Below, piece after piece: positions 16,733 through 25,532 of a DNA stretch of 34,388 bases. Below the pieces are notes generated by a model, which had not been told where the DNA came from, made no database searches, and saw only the letters and a program-made list of their open reading frames with translations. Source of the DNA: Akkermansiaceae bacterium UBA2367 (GTDB lineage Bacteria > Verrucomicrobiota > Verrucomicrobiia > Verrucomicrobiales > DEV007); the NCBI GenBank assembly GCA_002344525.1, contig DDTJ01000013.1:1-34388 (forward strand), read 5' to 3'. The position numbers and the translations under genes are program-made. The first letter of the stretch is position 1; every line of letters begins with the position of its first letter.

Positions 16733-19700
16733 TCAGTTTTCCCCCTCCCCCAAGCTCATCAAATACCGCAGCAGATGCGCCAACTGGCGCTCGTCCATCC
16801 CTGCCGTCAAGCCATCGGGCATCACCGTCCCGCCGGACTGGATCTCCTTCGTCTCGCTTCTCGGGATCGTCCGCACCTCCCCCGTCGCGAGATCGCGGAT
16901 GGCGAGGGTCTCGGCGGTCTCGGTCTGCTTGAAGCCGGTCACGACGGAGCCGTCCTTCAGGGTCACGGTGGCGGCTTCGTAGCCTTCCTTCACATTCAGG
17001 GCGGGCCAGACGACTTCGGTGGCGATGAGTTCGGGCGGGAGGCCACGGGCGATGGCGCTGAGGTCGGGTCCGAGAGGATTGCCAGGGGCTCCGGGCTGGT
17101 GGCAGGCGATACATCCGGCGCTTTCGTAGACCTTTTTGCCCTCCTCCGCGTCGCCGTGGGTCCGGGCGTCGTTCACGAGCTTGGCGACAGATTCCTTGGT
17201 GTAGGGCGGCAAGGCGGGGTTGAGTCCGGCGAGCTTCATGAGCGGCCCGGTCAGCTTCGGCTCGGCGCGTCCGATCTGATTGAGGGCTTGGAGGACATGC
17301 TTGGCGGCGGGTGCGGGCAGGGCTTCGGGGACTTCCAAGGCCCGGATGAGTCCGGCGCGGCCCTCGGCCTCGCCGAGGAAGAAGGAGAGGACCGGGATGG
17401 CGGCTTGGGGCTCGGCGACGTGGCGGAGGCTTTCGAGTCCGCTGGCGACGGCGGCATCGGTGTCGAGGACGAGGAGGGCCTCCAAGGCAGCGCCGCGCAG
17501 CGGCGAGCGTTCATCGAAGGCGAATTCGCGGATGCGCTCGGTGAACGCTCGGGCTTTCCATCGCCCGGCCAAACGAACGGCTTCGCCTCGCACCTTGAGA
17601 TCGGGGTGCGTCCAGAGTGGCTCAAGAAGGGCGGCAGGATCGGAGCCGGGCGCGATTCGGACAAGGGCGAGCAGACCGGGGTACTTCGTTCCTCGCTCCA
17701 GCAACAGGGGCAGGTCCTCGACCGTCGCGTGGTCGGTGAGAGCGACCAGCCAGACGAGTTCGTCGGGTTGGCCGGCGAGACGCTCGACTTGCTGGAGGAC
17801 GATCTTGCGGACATCTCCGGAAGCGGCCTTGGGGCGGTAGTCGACAGCCCCGCCACCGAGATTCTTGAAGTCGTCGGGATTGTTCTCGACCCATGCGTGC
17901 TTGAGGGCGAAGAGGAGATGAGTGTCGTGCTCGAAGACGCGGCCTTCCGTCAGGAGCGGTCCCCATAGCCCATGGGTGGCGTGGAGGGTCTTGACGAGGG
18001 CGTGGTGGTGGTAGGCGTTGAAATCATGATCGAGGGTGCGGGCGGCGACGGCGGCGGCGCGGGGATCGCGGAAGTAGCTGGCGGCGACGATGGCTTCGAG
18101 CCGGACGAGCGGGTCCTCGTCGGCGATCTGGGTTTCGAGGAGGGTCAAGGCGTCGGGCAAACGCCCGTCGCGCGCCCAGGTCGAGAGGGTGCGCGTGGCG
18201 TAGGCGCGGATGCGGGGATCGGTGGCGCGGAGGAGTTCCTTCAGCAGATCGGGACGCGGGGTCTCGTGGGCTTCGTAGAGGGAGAGGGCCTGAAGGCGTC
18301 GGTATTCGTCCTGTTCCTCTCCGGTCGTCAAGGTGGCGACCCAGGCATCGAGGGCGGCGACGACTTCCTCGCCGGGACGCTCGAAGAGGAGTCGCTTCGC
18401 TTGGTATTGCGCCCAGCGCTCGGGGCTGTCGAGTTGTTCGAACAGATCGGACAGGGTCGCGTCTGCGAGCGAAGAGGGTTTCACGAGGGGCCGTCCCTGT
18501 GCGGTGACGCGCCAGATGCGGCCGTGCTCCTTGTCCCGGTCGGGATGGCGGTAGGAGGCCTGGTAGTGGCCGATGATGGGGTTGTACCAGTCGGCCACGT
18601 AGATCGCGCCGTCGGGTCCCATGCGGACCTCGATGGGGCGGAAGACCTTGTTCCTGGTCTCGATGAGATTCGGGAGGAGTTCGGTGGAGTAACGGCCGGT
18701 CCTTTCGTCGTAGCGCAGCTCGTGCCATTCGAGGAGGTTCGCGTAGTAGCCGCCGACGAGGATGCGGCCCTGCATTTCCTCGGGGAAGTGACTGCTTTCG
18801 AGGAACTCCATGCCGACCTGCTTGATGGGGGCGAGGCAGAGGTTCATGGCCTGCGCGTTGACGGCGAGATCGGAGCGGACGAGGCCCGGGGTGCTGTAGT
18901 AGACGCCGACATTGGCCCCGGTCTGGTGGAAGGGCTGGCCGTGGCGGGTGGTGAAGACGCCCCAGCAGTTCGCCCCGGCGGAGGACCACTGGAAGAAGGG
19001 ATCGAGATGCCCGCTGCGGGGGCGGTAGCGCCAGAGGCCGGAGCGGTTCAGGGTCTCGACGCCGTAGGGGGTCTCGACGCGGGAGTAGATATGGTGCCCT
19101 TGGGAAAACCAGAGCTCACCGCCGAAGCCCCAGCTCAGGCAGTTGATCATCTGGTGCGAGTCGGCGGTGCCGAAGCCGCCGAGGACGATCCGCCGGGTGT
19201 CGGCCTTTCCGTCGCCGTCGCTGTCGCGGAAGTGGAGCAGTTCGGTGCCCTGCGCGACGTAGAGGCCGCCGTCGCCGAGCTCGATCCCGGCGGGCATGAA
19301 GAGGCCCTCGACGAATTTTTCAAAGCGGTCGGCGCGTCCGTCGCCGTCGCTGTCCTCGCAGACGAGGACGTAGTCGTCGGCCTTTTCGCCGGGCTTGATC
19401 TGCGGGTAGCTGGGGGTGCAGGCGACCCAGAGGCGGCCGCGCTCGTCCCAGCGGATCTGCACGGGATTGACGACTCCGTCGGCCTCGGAGGCGAAGAGGT
19501 TCACGGCGAAGCCGTCGAGGATCTCGAAGCTGGCGAGCTGCTCCTCGGGCGACTGGGGCTTGGCGGCGGGCGGCTCGACGGGGACGGAGGAGCGCACGCC
19601 GACGGGGGTGGCTGGCCGGCCGGCGAGGGCTGCGCGGACGTTGGCCTCGGCCTGGTCGAGGAGGGGGAGGAAGTCGCGCATCTCCTCGGGGAAGAGGCGT

Positions 19701-20548
19701 TTGTCCTGGTCCTTCCAGTCGCGTGAGTAGGGGACGTGGGTGCGGTCGCCGACGAGGAAGGACCAGTTCATCGGTCGCCAGTAGTCGAACCAGAGGCGCT
19801 CCAGTTCGAGGACTTCGCGGTGGACGGCGGCGAGGCCGGAGTCGGGTTTCGGCGCGAGGCCGAGGCCTTCGGTGATTCGTGTCGCGACGATGCGGTGGCC
19901 CTCTTCGCTGAGTTGGAAGCCGTTTTCGGCGAGGCGGGGCGTGGCTTCCCAGTAGGTGAGAGGAACAAAGGGAAGTTCGAGTCTTTTCGCGAGTTCGCGA
20001 ATCGCTGCTGTATAGGCTGTTTGAGAAAAGTTATGCAAGGCCAAGTCGGGGCCATGGGAGAGGTTCGAGGGTTCGAAGGCGACGGGCTCGAGTAGGATGA
20101 CCCGGCGGGCAGGAGTGCCCGCGCTCCCACCTTGAAACTCGGCGATCAATTTCTCGTAGGCGGCGAGGAAGGCGGGGAGGCCGTCGGGTCCGGCGAGCGA
20201 TTCCATTTGGCCGAACTGGGCGAGGACGACGGTGGCTCCGGCCTCGGCGAGCTGCTCGCGCCAGTCGCGCTGCTGCCGCCAGGAGCCGGAGTCCGCCTGT
20301 TGCTGGAGGTCGCCCCCGTCGCGCCATTGCTCGAAGACGGTGTCGCCCTCCCAGCCGAAGTTGCGGACCTTCAGCGTGCCTTCGGGGAAGGCGGCGATCA
20401 GTTGGGTCTGGAGGTAGGGATGGATGCGGGTGCGCTCGATGTTCGCCCCGCCAGCGAGGGCGACGGTGTCGTCGGGGCGCAGGAGGGGTTCCGCGCGGAC
20501 GGTGGCGGAGGCGAGGAGGAAAAGGGTGAGGACTTGGGAGCGGGTCAT
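16733..20548 (-). CDS. SGNH-like / PVC-type cytochrome c fusion with HEAT repeats
   Basis: A 1271-residue exported protein; signal peptide MTRSQVLTLFLLASATVRA. Residues about 22-230 resemble an SGNH/GDSL hydrolase. About 290-660 form the PVC membrane-bound dehydrogenase-type propeller with calcium-loop-like repeats (DSDGDGRADRF, DSDGDGKADT). About 670-1100 are HEAT-like helical repeats. The end is a PVC-type c-heme domain with CIACH (C1146, C1149, H1150) and a later methionine-rich ligand region (VMPDGLTAGMD). It probably oxidises a sugar or alcohol outside the cytoplasmic membrane and passes electrons to the heme. In the SGNH block I the usual GDS reads GGAN, so esterase activity is doubtful. 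The frame extends upstream to 21820, but that part is antisense shadow. The DUF1080 gene precedes it by 77 bases. Confidence 0.88.
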   Translation of the reverse strand: MTRSQVLTLFLLASATVRAEPLLRPDDTVALAGGANIERTRIHPYLQTQLIAAFPEGTLKVRNFGWEGDTVFEQWRDGGDLQQQADSGSWRQQRDWREQLAEAGATVVLAQFGQMESLAGPDGLPAFLAAYEKLIAEFQGGSAGTPARRVILLEPVAFEPSNLSHGPDLALHNFSQTAYTAAIRELAKRLELPFVPLTYWEATPRLAENGFQLSEEGHRIVATRITEGLGLAPKPDSGLAAVHREVLELERLWFDYWRPMNWSFLVGDRTHVPYSRDWKDQDKRLFPEEMRDFLPLLDQAEANVRAALAGRPATPVGVRSSVPVEPPAAKPQSPEEQLASFEILDGFAVNLFASEADGVVNPVQIRWDERGRLWVACTPSYPQIKPGEKADDYVLVCEDSDGDGRADRFEKFVEGLFMPAGIELGDGGLYVAQGTELLHFRDSDGDGKADTRRIVLGGFGTADSHQMINCLSWGFGGELWFSQGHHIYSRVETPYGVETLNRSGLWRYRPRSGHLDPFFQWSSAGANCWGVFTTRHGQPFHQTGANVGVYYSTPGLVRSDLAVNAQAMNLCLAPIKQVGMEFLESSHFPEEMQGRILVGGYYANLLEWHELRYDERTGRYSTELLPNLIETRNKVFRPIEVRMGPDGAIYVADWYNPIIGHYQASYRHPDRDKEHGRIWRVTAQGRPLVKPSSLADATLSDLFEQLDSPERWAQYQAKRLLFERPGEEVVAALDAWVATLTTGEEQDEYRRLQALSLYEAHETPRPDLLKELLRATDPRIRAYATRTLSTWARDGRLPDALTLLETQIADEDPLVRLEAIVAASYFRDPRAAAVAARTLDHDFNAYHHHALVKTLHATHGLWGPLLTEGRVFEHDTHLLFALKHAWVENNPDDFKNLGGGAVDYRPKAASGDVRKIVLQQVERLAGQPDELVWLVALTDHATVEDLPLLLERGTKYPGLLALVRIAPGSDPAALLEPLWTHPDLKVRGEAVRLAGRWKARAFTERIREFAFDERSPLRGAALEALLVLDTDAAVASGLESLRHVAEPQAAIPVLSFFLGEAEGRAGLIRALEVPEALPAPAAKHVLQALNQIGRAEPKLTGPLMKLAGLNPALPPYTKESVAKLVNDARTHGDAEEGKKVYESAGCIACHQPGAPGNPLGPDLSAIARGLPPELIATEVVWPALNVKEGYEAATVTLKDGSVVTGFKQTETAETLAIRDLATGEVRTIPRSETKEIQSGGTVMPDGLTAGMDERQLAHLLRYLMSLGEGEN

Positions 20549-20563
20549 GTCATGGGTCACGAA

Positions 20564-20621
20564 GGACCGGAAATCAGCGTGGATCAGCCAAATCAGCGGT
20601 CCCCAAAATCCTTTCCGGTCC
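20564..20621. repeat. Inverted repeat with internal ATCAGC repeats
   Basis: Perfect 10-base inverted repeats, GGACCGGAAA (20564-20573) and TTTCCGGTCC (20612-20621), enclose three direct ATCAGC copies at close spacing. It lies between the DUF1080 and SGNH/cytochrome genes of one operon. It looks like a dispersed repeat of a kind frequent in PVC genomes and would fold into a hairpin in the transcript. Confidence 0.6.
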
Positions 20622-20625
20622 ACGG

Positions 20626-21996
20626 TTACAGTTCCACGATCTTCAACTCCTTGTATTGCACGAGGGCGGTCGCGTTCCCATGGATCTGCACGGCGATCCT
20701 GCCTTTGGCGTCGATGCCTTCGTCGGTCTCGGTGTAATCGACGGTCTGGACGCCGTTGAGCCAGATCTGGATGCGCGAGCCCTCGGCCCGGATGCGGTAT
20801 TCGTTCCACTCGCCGAGGGGCTTCTGCGCCTTCTTGAGCACTTCCTCCGAAGGCTGGGCGAGCATCTTCTTGCGGCGGCTCTCGTCGTAGAGGGCGCCGT
20901 CGTAGCCGGCCCCGAGGTCGGCCTGGTAGCCGATGACCTCGTGATGGTCGGGGATGCGCTGGGAGCGGATCTGGACGCCGCCGTTGACGAAGCCCTCGGT
21001 CCCGACGAGACGCCATTTCAGGGTCAGTTCGAAGTCGCCGTATTCCTTCGTCGTGGCGAGGAAGTTGTTCTTCTCCTGCTTTTTCTCCAGCGAACCGGCG
21101 GTGAGGGCGCCGTCCTCGATACGCCAGACGCTGCCGATGTCGCCCTCCCAGCCTTCGAAAGTTTCGCCGTCGAAGATCGCGACAGGCTCGGCGGTGTGAC
21201 GCCGGATGAAGGCGGCCGATTCCTCCACGCCGATGGGGGGGAAGTGGTGGCCTTCGGTGACGGTGGTCGCGGGATCGGCGACGAGGACATCGAGGGTCCA
21301 GCCAAGCGCTTCGAGGCGGCGCTTCGCTTCGAGGGTGTTCTCCTCGGAGGGGACGATGAGGTCGTTCGTGCTGATGACGTGGCGCAGGGGGATTTTCGCC
21401 TTGGCGATGGGTTCGAGCAGGTCGAGGGGATCGCCGTCGTAGGCGATCAGGGCGGCCTCGTCGGCGAAGCCGTAGAATTTCAGCGCGTCGGCGAGGGGGC
21501 CTTTCGAGGCGGGATGCTTCAGCGGCCAGCTTTTCAACTCCATCACCGGGACGTCGGCATAGATGCAGGCGACGCGCTCCGGTCGGGTCGCGGCGTAGCG
21601 GTAGGCGTGCAGCCCACCCCGGCTGACGGCTTCGAGGGCGGGCTTGGCGGCGAGGCCCCATTGCGCCCGGACGAAATCGTAGAAGCGGTCCATGATGGCG
21701 AGGGATTCGTCGCAGCCCAGCATGGCCACCACATCGACATGGGCGAGGTGGAAACCGGAGCCGAGGAGTTCGACCGCGACCTCGGGGTGGTAATCGGGAA
21801 AGGAGGTGCGCCAGATCCAAGGCTTGCCGGGGGCGGCCTCCTTCGGGACGACGACGAAGGACTTGTGCCCCTCGAAGTCGAAAGACTGCTTCGTGAATCC
21901 GCGCCAGTCGGAGTCCGTGGTCGCGGGGGGATCGGCGGAGGCGAGCGCCGGAAAGATCAGGGCGAAGATGGCGAGGGAAAGCCGGAGAGTGGTCAT
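20626..21996 (-). CDS. Secreted alpha/beta hydrolase fused to DUF1080
   Basis: A 456-residue exported protein; signal peptide MTTLRLSLAIFALIFPALASA, chosen start 21996. Residues about 40-265 are an alpha/beta hydrolase with nucleophile elbow VSRGGL (S125), possible acid D212 (STNDL) and base H250 or H251 (TEGHHFPP). Residues about 270-456 are DUF1080, a concanavalin-like beta-sandwich now often named 3-keto-disaccharide hydrolase. Its motifs IFDGETFEGWEGD, GGVQIRSQRIPDHH and NEYRIRAEGSRIQIWLNG are visible. The likely job is cleavage of esters or oxidised sugar derivatives outside the cell. It is the first gene of an operon with the PVC-cytochrome giant, which could supply or use the oxidised sugar. 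Confidence 0.87.
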   Translation of the reverse strand: MTTLRLSLAIFALIFPALASADPPATTDSDWRGFTKQSFDFEGHKSFVVVPKEAAPGKPWIWRTSFPDYHPEVAVELLGSGFHLAHVDVVAMLGCDESLAIMDRFYDFVRAQWGLAAKPALEAVSRGGLHAYRYAATRPERVACIYADVPVMELKSWPLKHPASKGPLADALKFYGFADEAALIAYDGDPLDLLEPIAKAKIPLRHVISTNDLIVPSEENTLEAKRRLEALGWTLDVLVADPATTVTEGHHFPPIGVEESAAFIRRHTAEPVAIFDGETFEGWEGDIGSVWRIEDGALTAGSLEKKQEKNNFLATTKEYGDFELTLKWRLVGTEGFVNGGVQIRSQRIPDHHEVIGYQADLGAGYDGALYDESRRKKMLAQPSEEVLKKAQKPLGEWNEYRIRAEGSRIQIWLNGVQTVDYTETDEGIDAKGRIAVQIHGNATALVQYKELKIVEL

Positions 21997-22093
21997 GGGA
22001 CGGATTTTGCCGGATTTTGCTGCAGGCGGCAAGAGCGCATTCGCCGCAGGCACGGCTTCCGCGGCGCTATGGCCCCATGGCCGAGCAGGGTTC

Positions 22094-22543
22094 TCACCGG
22101 TTGAAGCGGGCGATCTCGCGGTCGACTTCGCGCTTGTGGGCCTGCTCCTTCAAGTCCTGTCGCTTGTCGCGCTGGTCCTTGCCCCGGCCCACGCCGATCT
22201 CCAGCTTCACCCGCTTGTTCTTCCAGTAGAGGCGCAGCGGCACGATGGTGAGGCCCTGCTGTTCGGTGGTCGCGGCGAGGCGGCGGATCTCCCGCTTGTG
22301 GAGGAGGAGGCGGCGGTGCCGCAGGGGCGGGTGGAATTCGTGGCTGGCCTGCTCGTAGGGGCGGATGTCGCAGTTGTGCAGCCAGACCTGCCCCTTCTCG
22401 ACACGGGCGTAGGCCTCGCTCAAGTTGACGCGACCCGCGCGGATCGACTTCACCTCCGTGCCGAGCAGTTCGAGTCCGGCCTCGTACTTGTCGGAGATGT
22501 GGTAGTCGCGCTTGGCTTTGCGGTTGGTGGCGATGTCGCTCAT
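22094..22543 (-). CDS. smpB: SsrA-binding protein SmpB
   Basis: Binds tmRNA and brings it to stalled ribosomes for trans-translation. The 149-residue protein begins MSDIATNRKAKRDYHISDKY. It shows the family signatures GLELLGTEVKSIRAGRVNLS and LHNCDIRPYEQASHEFHPP. The basic C-terminal tail (GKDQRDKRQDLKEQAHKRE) mimics the missing mRNA in the decoding centre. Length is normal. An ATG 39 bases upstream (22582) is possible but adds no conserved sequence. No tmRNA gene is visible within the window. Confidence 0.97.
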   Translation of the reverse strand: MSDIATNRKAKRDYHISDKYEAGLELLGTEVKSIRAGRVNLSEAYARVEKGQVWLHNCDIRPYEQASHEFHPPLRHRRLLLHKREIRRLAATTEQQGLTIVPLRLYWKNKRVKLEIGVGRGKDQRDKRQDLKEQAHKREVDREIARFNR

Positions 22544-22654
22544 GGGGCGCGGCACCATACTCGCGGCGCGGGGGATTGCCAAGGGTGGGTCAACCCAGGT
22601 CCCACCGGGGAATTCGGGAAAGGCTCCGCATCCACCATCCGCTTCTCGCCAGGG

Positions 22655-22697
22655 GCATTACGGCTACATGCCGGGGCGATACGGCTACATGCCATTG
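22655..22697. repeat. Short tandem repeat GATACGGCTACATGCC-like
   Basis: Two nearly identical about 20-base units, each ending ACGGCTACATGCC, stand side by side (GGGGCATT... and GGGGCGAT...). Read on the other strand they contain GTAGCCGT, similar to the ends of REP-type elements. They lie between smpB and the second PVC cytochrome gene. Confidence 0.5.
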
Positions 22698-22767
22698 CGG
22701 CCTTGCGGTGGACGGGTGCATTCTCGGGTGAGCTTCACCTCAACCTCCCTGACCTCTGCACCCATCC

Positions 22768-25401
22768 ATGGACTGTCTTGCCGAATCGACCTTCTACCGG
22801 ATTTCCACATTCCTGCTGGCGGGCCTCTCGTCGGTCGCCTTGGCGGAAACCTCCCCGCAGCCTCTCGCTCCGGAGGCCAAGGCGCTCCAAGATGGCGTGA
22901 CCATCGAGATGATCGCGGAGCATCCCGCCGTGGTCACTCCAACGGGCATCGACGTGGACGCGCAGGGCAGGGTCTGGCTGGTGGCCTCGCACACGCATGA
23001 GACGCCCGAGGGCTATCCGGGACCGGACAAGGACGAGGTGCTGGTCTTCGCGCCCGACGGCACGCGGACGGTGTTCTACAATGCCACCGCGCAGACCATG
23101 GACTTGGAGCTGGGACCGGACGGATGGGTCTACCTCGCGGAGCGTGGCCGCATCCTGCGGATTCGAGACACGGATGGCGACGGCAAGGCCGATCGGGAGG
23201 AGACGGTGGTGCAGTTGGAGTCTGAGGAGCGCTATCCCCACAACGGCATGGCCGGGCTCGCGTGGCATCCCGACGGCGATCTCGTCTTTGGACTGGGGGA
23301 GAATTTCGCCAAGCCATGGACCATGAAGGGCTCCGACGGCAGCTCCCGCGCGGGTCGCGCCGAGGGCGGGATCTTCCGCTGCGCGTCCGATGGCTCCAAG
23401 CTGCGCTGGATCGCCCGTGGTGTCTGGAATCCCTTCGGTATCTGCGTCCGCGAGGACGGGGAGATCTTCGTGGTGGACAACGATCCGGGGGAGATGCCGC
23501 CCTGCCGGCTGCTGCATATCGTGGAAGGCGGCGACTACGGATACCGCCGCCACTACGGCGGCGGAGCGCATCATCCCTTTGTCGGGTGGAACGGAGAGCG
23601 GCGCGGCTCCCTGCCCATGGTCACCCCCTCGGGCGAGGCTCCTTGTGCTGTCCTGCCGTTGGGGCGCGGTATGCTGATTCCGGCTTGGGGCGACCATCGC
23701 GTCGATTTCTTTCCCCTCGTGCGCCATGGAGCCAGCTACCGGGCCGGGGAGCGCCTCCCTCTCGTGCAGGGCTCCTTCTTCTTCCGCCCCACCTGCATCG
23801 CCCGGGACCCCTCGCAGCAGAATCCCGGCAAGCTCACGTGGTACATGACCGATTGGGTGGACGGTCGCTACCCGGTGCATGGTTTCGGCCGCCTTTGGAA
23901 ACTGGAGATCGATCTTGAAAAGGCCGGCTGGGTCGGGCCGCTTGAACCGGAGGAGGCGACGGCGGAGGCCAAGCTCGTCCAACGTATCGGAACGGCGTCG
24001 GAGGCGTTGACCGAGGAGGCCTTGTTCGACCTGGCCGCCCACGAGGATCCCTTCGTCGTCCGGACCGCCTTGGTGCGCTTGGCCAAGGACGCCTCGTCAG
24101 GCTGGACGCCGGAAGGCTTCTCCCGTCTACCTTCGGATCGTCGTCTCTCCGCCGTGCTCGCTTTGTCCGCGTCGGAGACCGATCCCGCCCCTTGGGTCGA
24201 AACCCTGCTGCGCGATCCCGATCCGGCGGTGAACTTCGAAGGGCTGCGCTGGCTCTCCCACCGCGAGACCCACGAGGCCCTGCCCGCCGTGAAGAACTAC
24301 CTGACCCGGAGCGATCTCGATTTCGAGGCCTTCGAGGCTGCGGTGGCCGCCCACAACACCCTGTCGGGCGTGCCCGAGCACGGGGTCCGCAACGCCGAGC
24401 TCCTGCTGGACCGCATCCGCGACAAAGACAGCTCGCCCTCCCTGCGTGCCTTTGCCCTGAGGCTGCTGCCCGCGCAGGACTGGCATCCCCACTCATCGGG
24501 GCCGGTCGCGCGTGTCAGCTTTCCTGCGGAACTCACGTCCGACCTGTTGCAGGAGCTGCTGGCCGAGGGCAACGCGGACCTCTCTCGCGAAGTCGTGCTG
24601 GCCCTCTCCGACAATCCTCGGGCGGGCGCGGACTTGCTCGTGCAGGTGGCGTCGGATGCCTCGGCGGATGTCGGCTTGCGCACCCTCGCCGTCGCCGGAC
24701 TGGCCGCCGTCGCGGACCAGCAGATTCCCCTGCTGCTGCGGCTCGCGGGGGAGGGGGACCGCTCCTTGCGCGAGGAAGCCCTCCGCGCCCTGCGCCACCG
24801 GACGCTGGGCGATGCCGACAAGGAGAGCTTGAAAACCCTGCGGCAGCGCTTCTCCGACTCCGACGACCTCTTCGTCGCCCTGCTCACTCCCGAAGTCCTC
24901 TTCCAGAGCCGCCCTCCCGCGACCGACACCGCCGCTTGGCGGGCGCTCCTCGACGCCGTGCCCGGCGAAGCGGATCTGGAGGCGGGGGCGAGGGTCTTCC
25001 ACCACACCTCCCTGGCCCTCTGCGCCAACTGCCACCGCCATGAGGGGCGCGGTCGGAGCGTGGGGCCGGATCTCAGCGCCGTGGGCGTCGGCGGCGACCG
25101 CGACTGGCTGATTGAGAGCATCTTGCAACCGAGCCGCCAGATCGCTCCCGAATACCTGCCCCGGGCCGTGACCCTGAAGGACGGGCGGACCATCATCGGC
25201 ATCCGGATGCAGTCCTACACCCGCGAGCGGGTCCGGGACGTCAATGGGCATTCGGTGACCTTCGAGCTGGAGGAGCTCGCCTCCATCGCCGAACTCGGCA
25301 CCTCCCTGATGCCCCCCGGGCTCGCCCTCTCCCTGACCGACCGCGAGCTGCGCGATCTTGTGGCGTTTCTTGAGGTGTCTGGCAGGAAGGTCCCGGAGTA
25401 G
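22768..25401 (+). CDS. PVC-type c-heme propeller/HEAT protein
   Basis: An 877-residue exported protein. The N-terminus MDCLAESTFYRISTFLLAGL is followed by SSVALAE, a signal peptide. The next about 350 residues are a beta-propeller of the PVC membrane-bound dehydrogenase type (TGIDVDAQGRVWLVAS, RDTDGDGKADREE, GRLWKLEIDL). HEAT-like repeats span about 400-720. The C-terminal heme domain contains CANCH (C752, C755, H756), the VGPDLSAVG loop, and LMPPGL with the probable methionine ligand. It has no SGNH part. The expected role is extracytoplasmic oxidation of a carbohydrate or related substrate with electron transfer to the heme. It is the only plus-strand gene between smpB and the cbb3 locus. 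Confidence 0.9.
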   Translation: MDCLAESTFYRISTFLLAGLSSVALAETSPQPLAPEAKALQDGVTIEMIAEHPAVVTPTGIDVDAQGRVWLVASHTHETPEGYPGPDKDEVLVFAPDGTRTVFYNATAQTMDLELGPDGWVYLAERGRILRIRDTDGDGKADREETVVQLESEERYPHNGMAGLAWHPDGDLVFGLGENFAKPWTMKGSDGSSRAGRAEGGIFRCASDGSKLRWIARGVWNPFGICVREDGEIFVVDNDPGEMPPCRLLHIVEGGDYGYRRHYGGGAHHPFVGWNGERRGSLPMVTPSGEAPCAVLPLGRGMLIPAWGDHRVDFFPLVRHGASYRAGERLPLVQGSFFFRPTCIARDPSQQNPGKLTWYMTDWVDGRYPVHGFGRLWKLEIDLEKAGWVGPLEPEEATAEAKLVQRIGTASEALTEEALFDLAAHEDPFVVRTALVRLAKDASSGWTPEGFSRLPSDRRLSAVLALSASETDPAPWVETLLRDPDPAVNFEGLRWLSHRETHEALPAVKNYLTRSDLDFEAFEAAVAAHNTLSGVPEHGVRNAELLLDRIRDKDSSPSLRAFALRLLPAQDWHPHSSGPVARVSFPAELTSDLLQELLAEGNADLSREVVLALSDNPRAGADLLVQVASDASADVGLRTLAVAGLAAVADQQIPLLLRLAGEGDRSLREEALRALRHRTLGDADKESLKTLRQRFSDSDDLFVALLTPEVLFQSRPPATDTAAWRALLDAVPGEADLEAGARVFHHTSLALCANCHRHEGRGRSVGPDLSAVGVGGDRDWLIESILQPSRQIAPEYLPRAVTLKDGRTIIGIRMQSYTRERVRDVNGHSVTFELEELASIAELGTSLMPPGLALSLTDRELRDLVAFLEVSGRKVPE

Positions 25402-25486
25402 GCCGACTGCTATACCCACCAAGGGAAGGTTTCGGACTCCGGTATGAAATGGACCAGTCTTGTCTTCTTCCTCCTGACGGGGTTTT

Positions 25487-25528
25487 GAGTAGGAGGTATG
25501 AGGATGAGGAGGAGTATGAGGAGAGGAA
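25487..25528. repeat. Purine-rich AGG/TATGAGGA tract
   Basis: About 40 bases of almost pure purine with repeated GAGGA and TATGAGGA units, preceded at 25459-25475 by a pyrimidine run. It lies between two convergent gene ends. A weak six-base CCTCCT/AGGAGG pairing is possible, but I see no clear terminator. Confidence 0.5.
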
Positions 25529-25532
25529 ACCC

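Noticed and set aside
20549..21820. Upstream extension of the SGNH/PVC-cytochrome frame
   Set aside because: The Arg/Pro-rich translation is antisense or out-of-frame shadow of the DUF1080 gene, and a signal peptide begins at 20548.
22544..22767. tmRNA gene next to smpB
   Set aside because: No tRNA-Ala-like ends or tag-peptide frame could be found in this gap.
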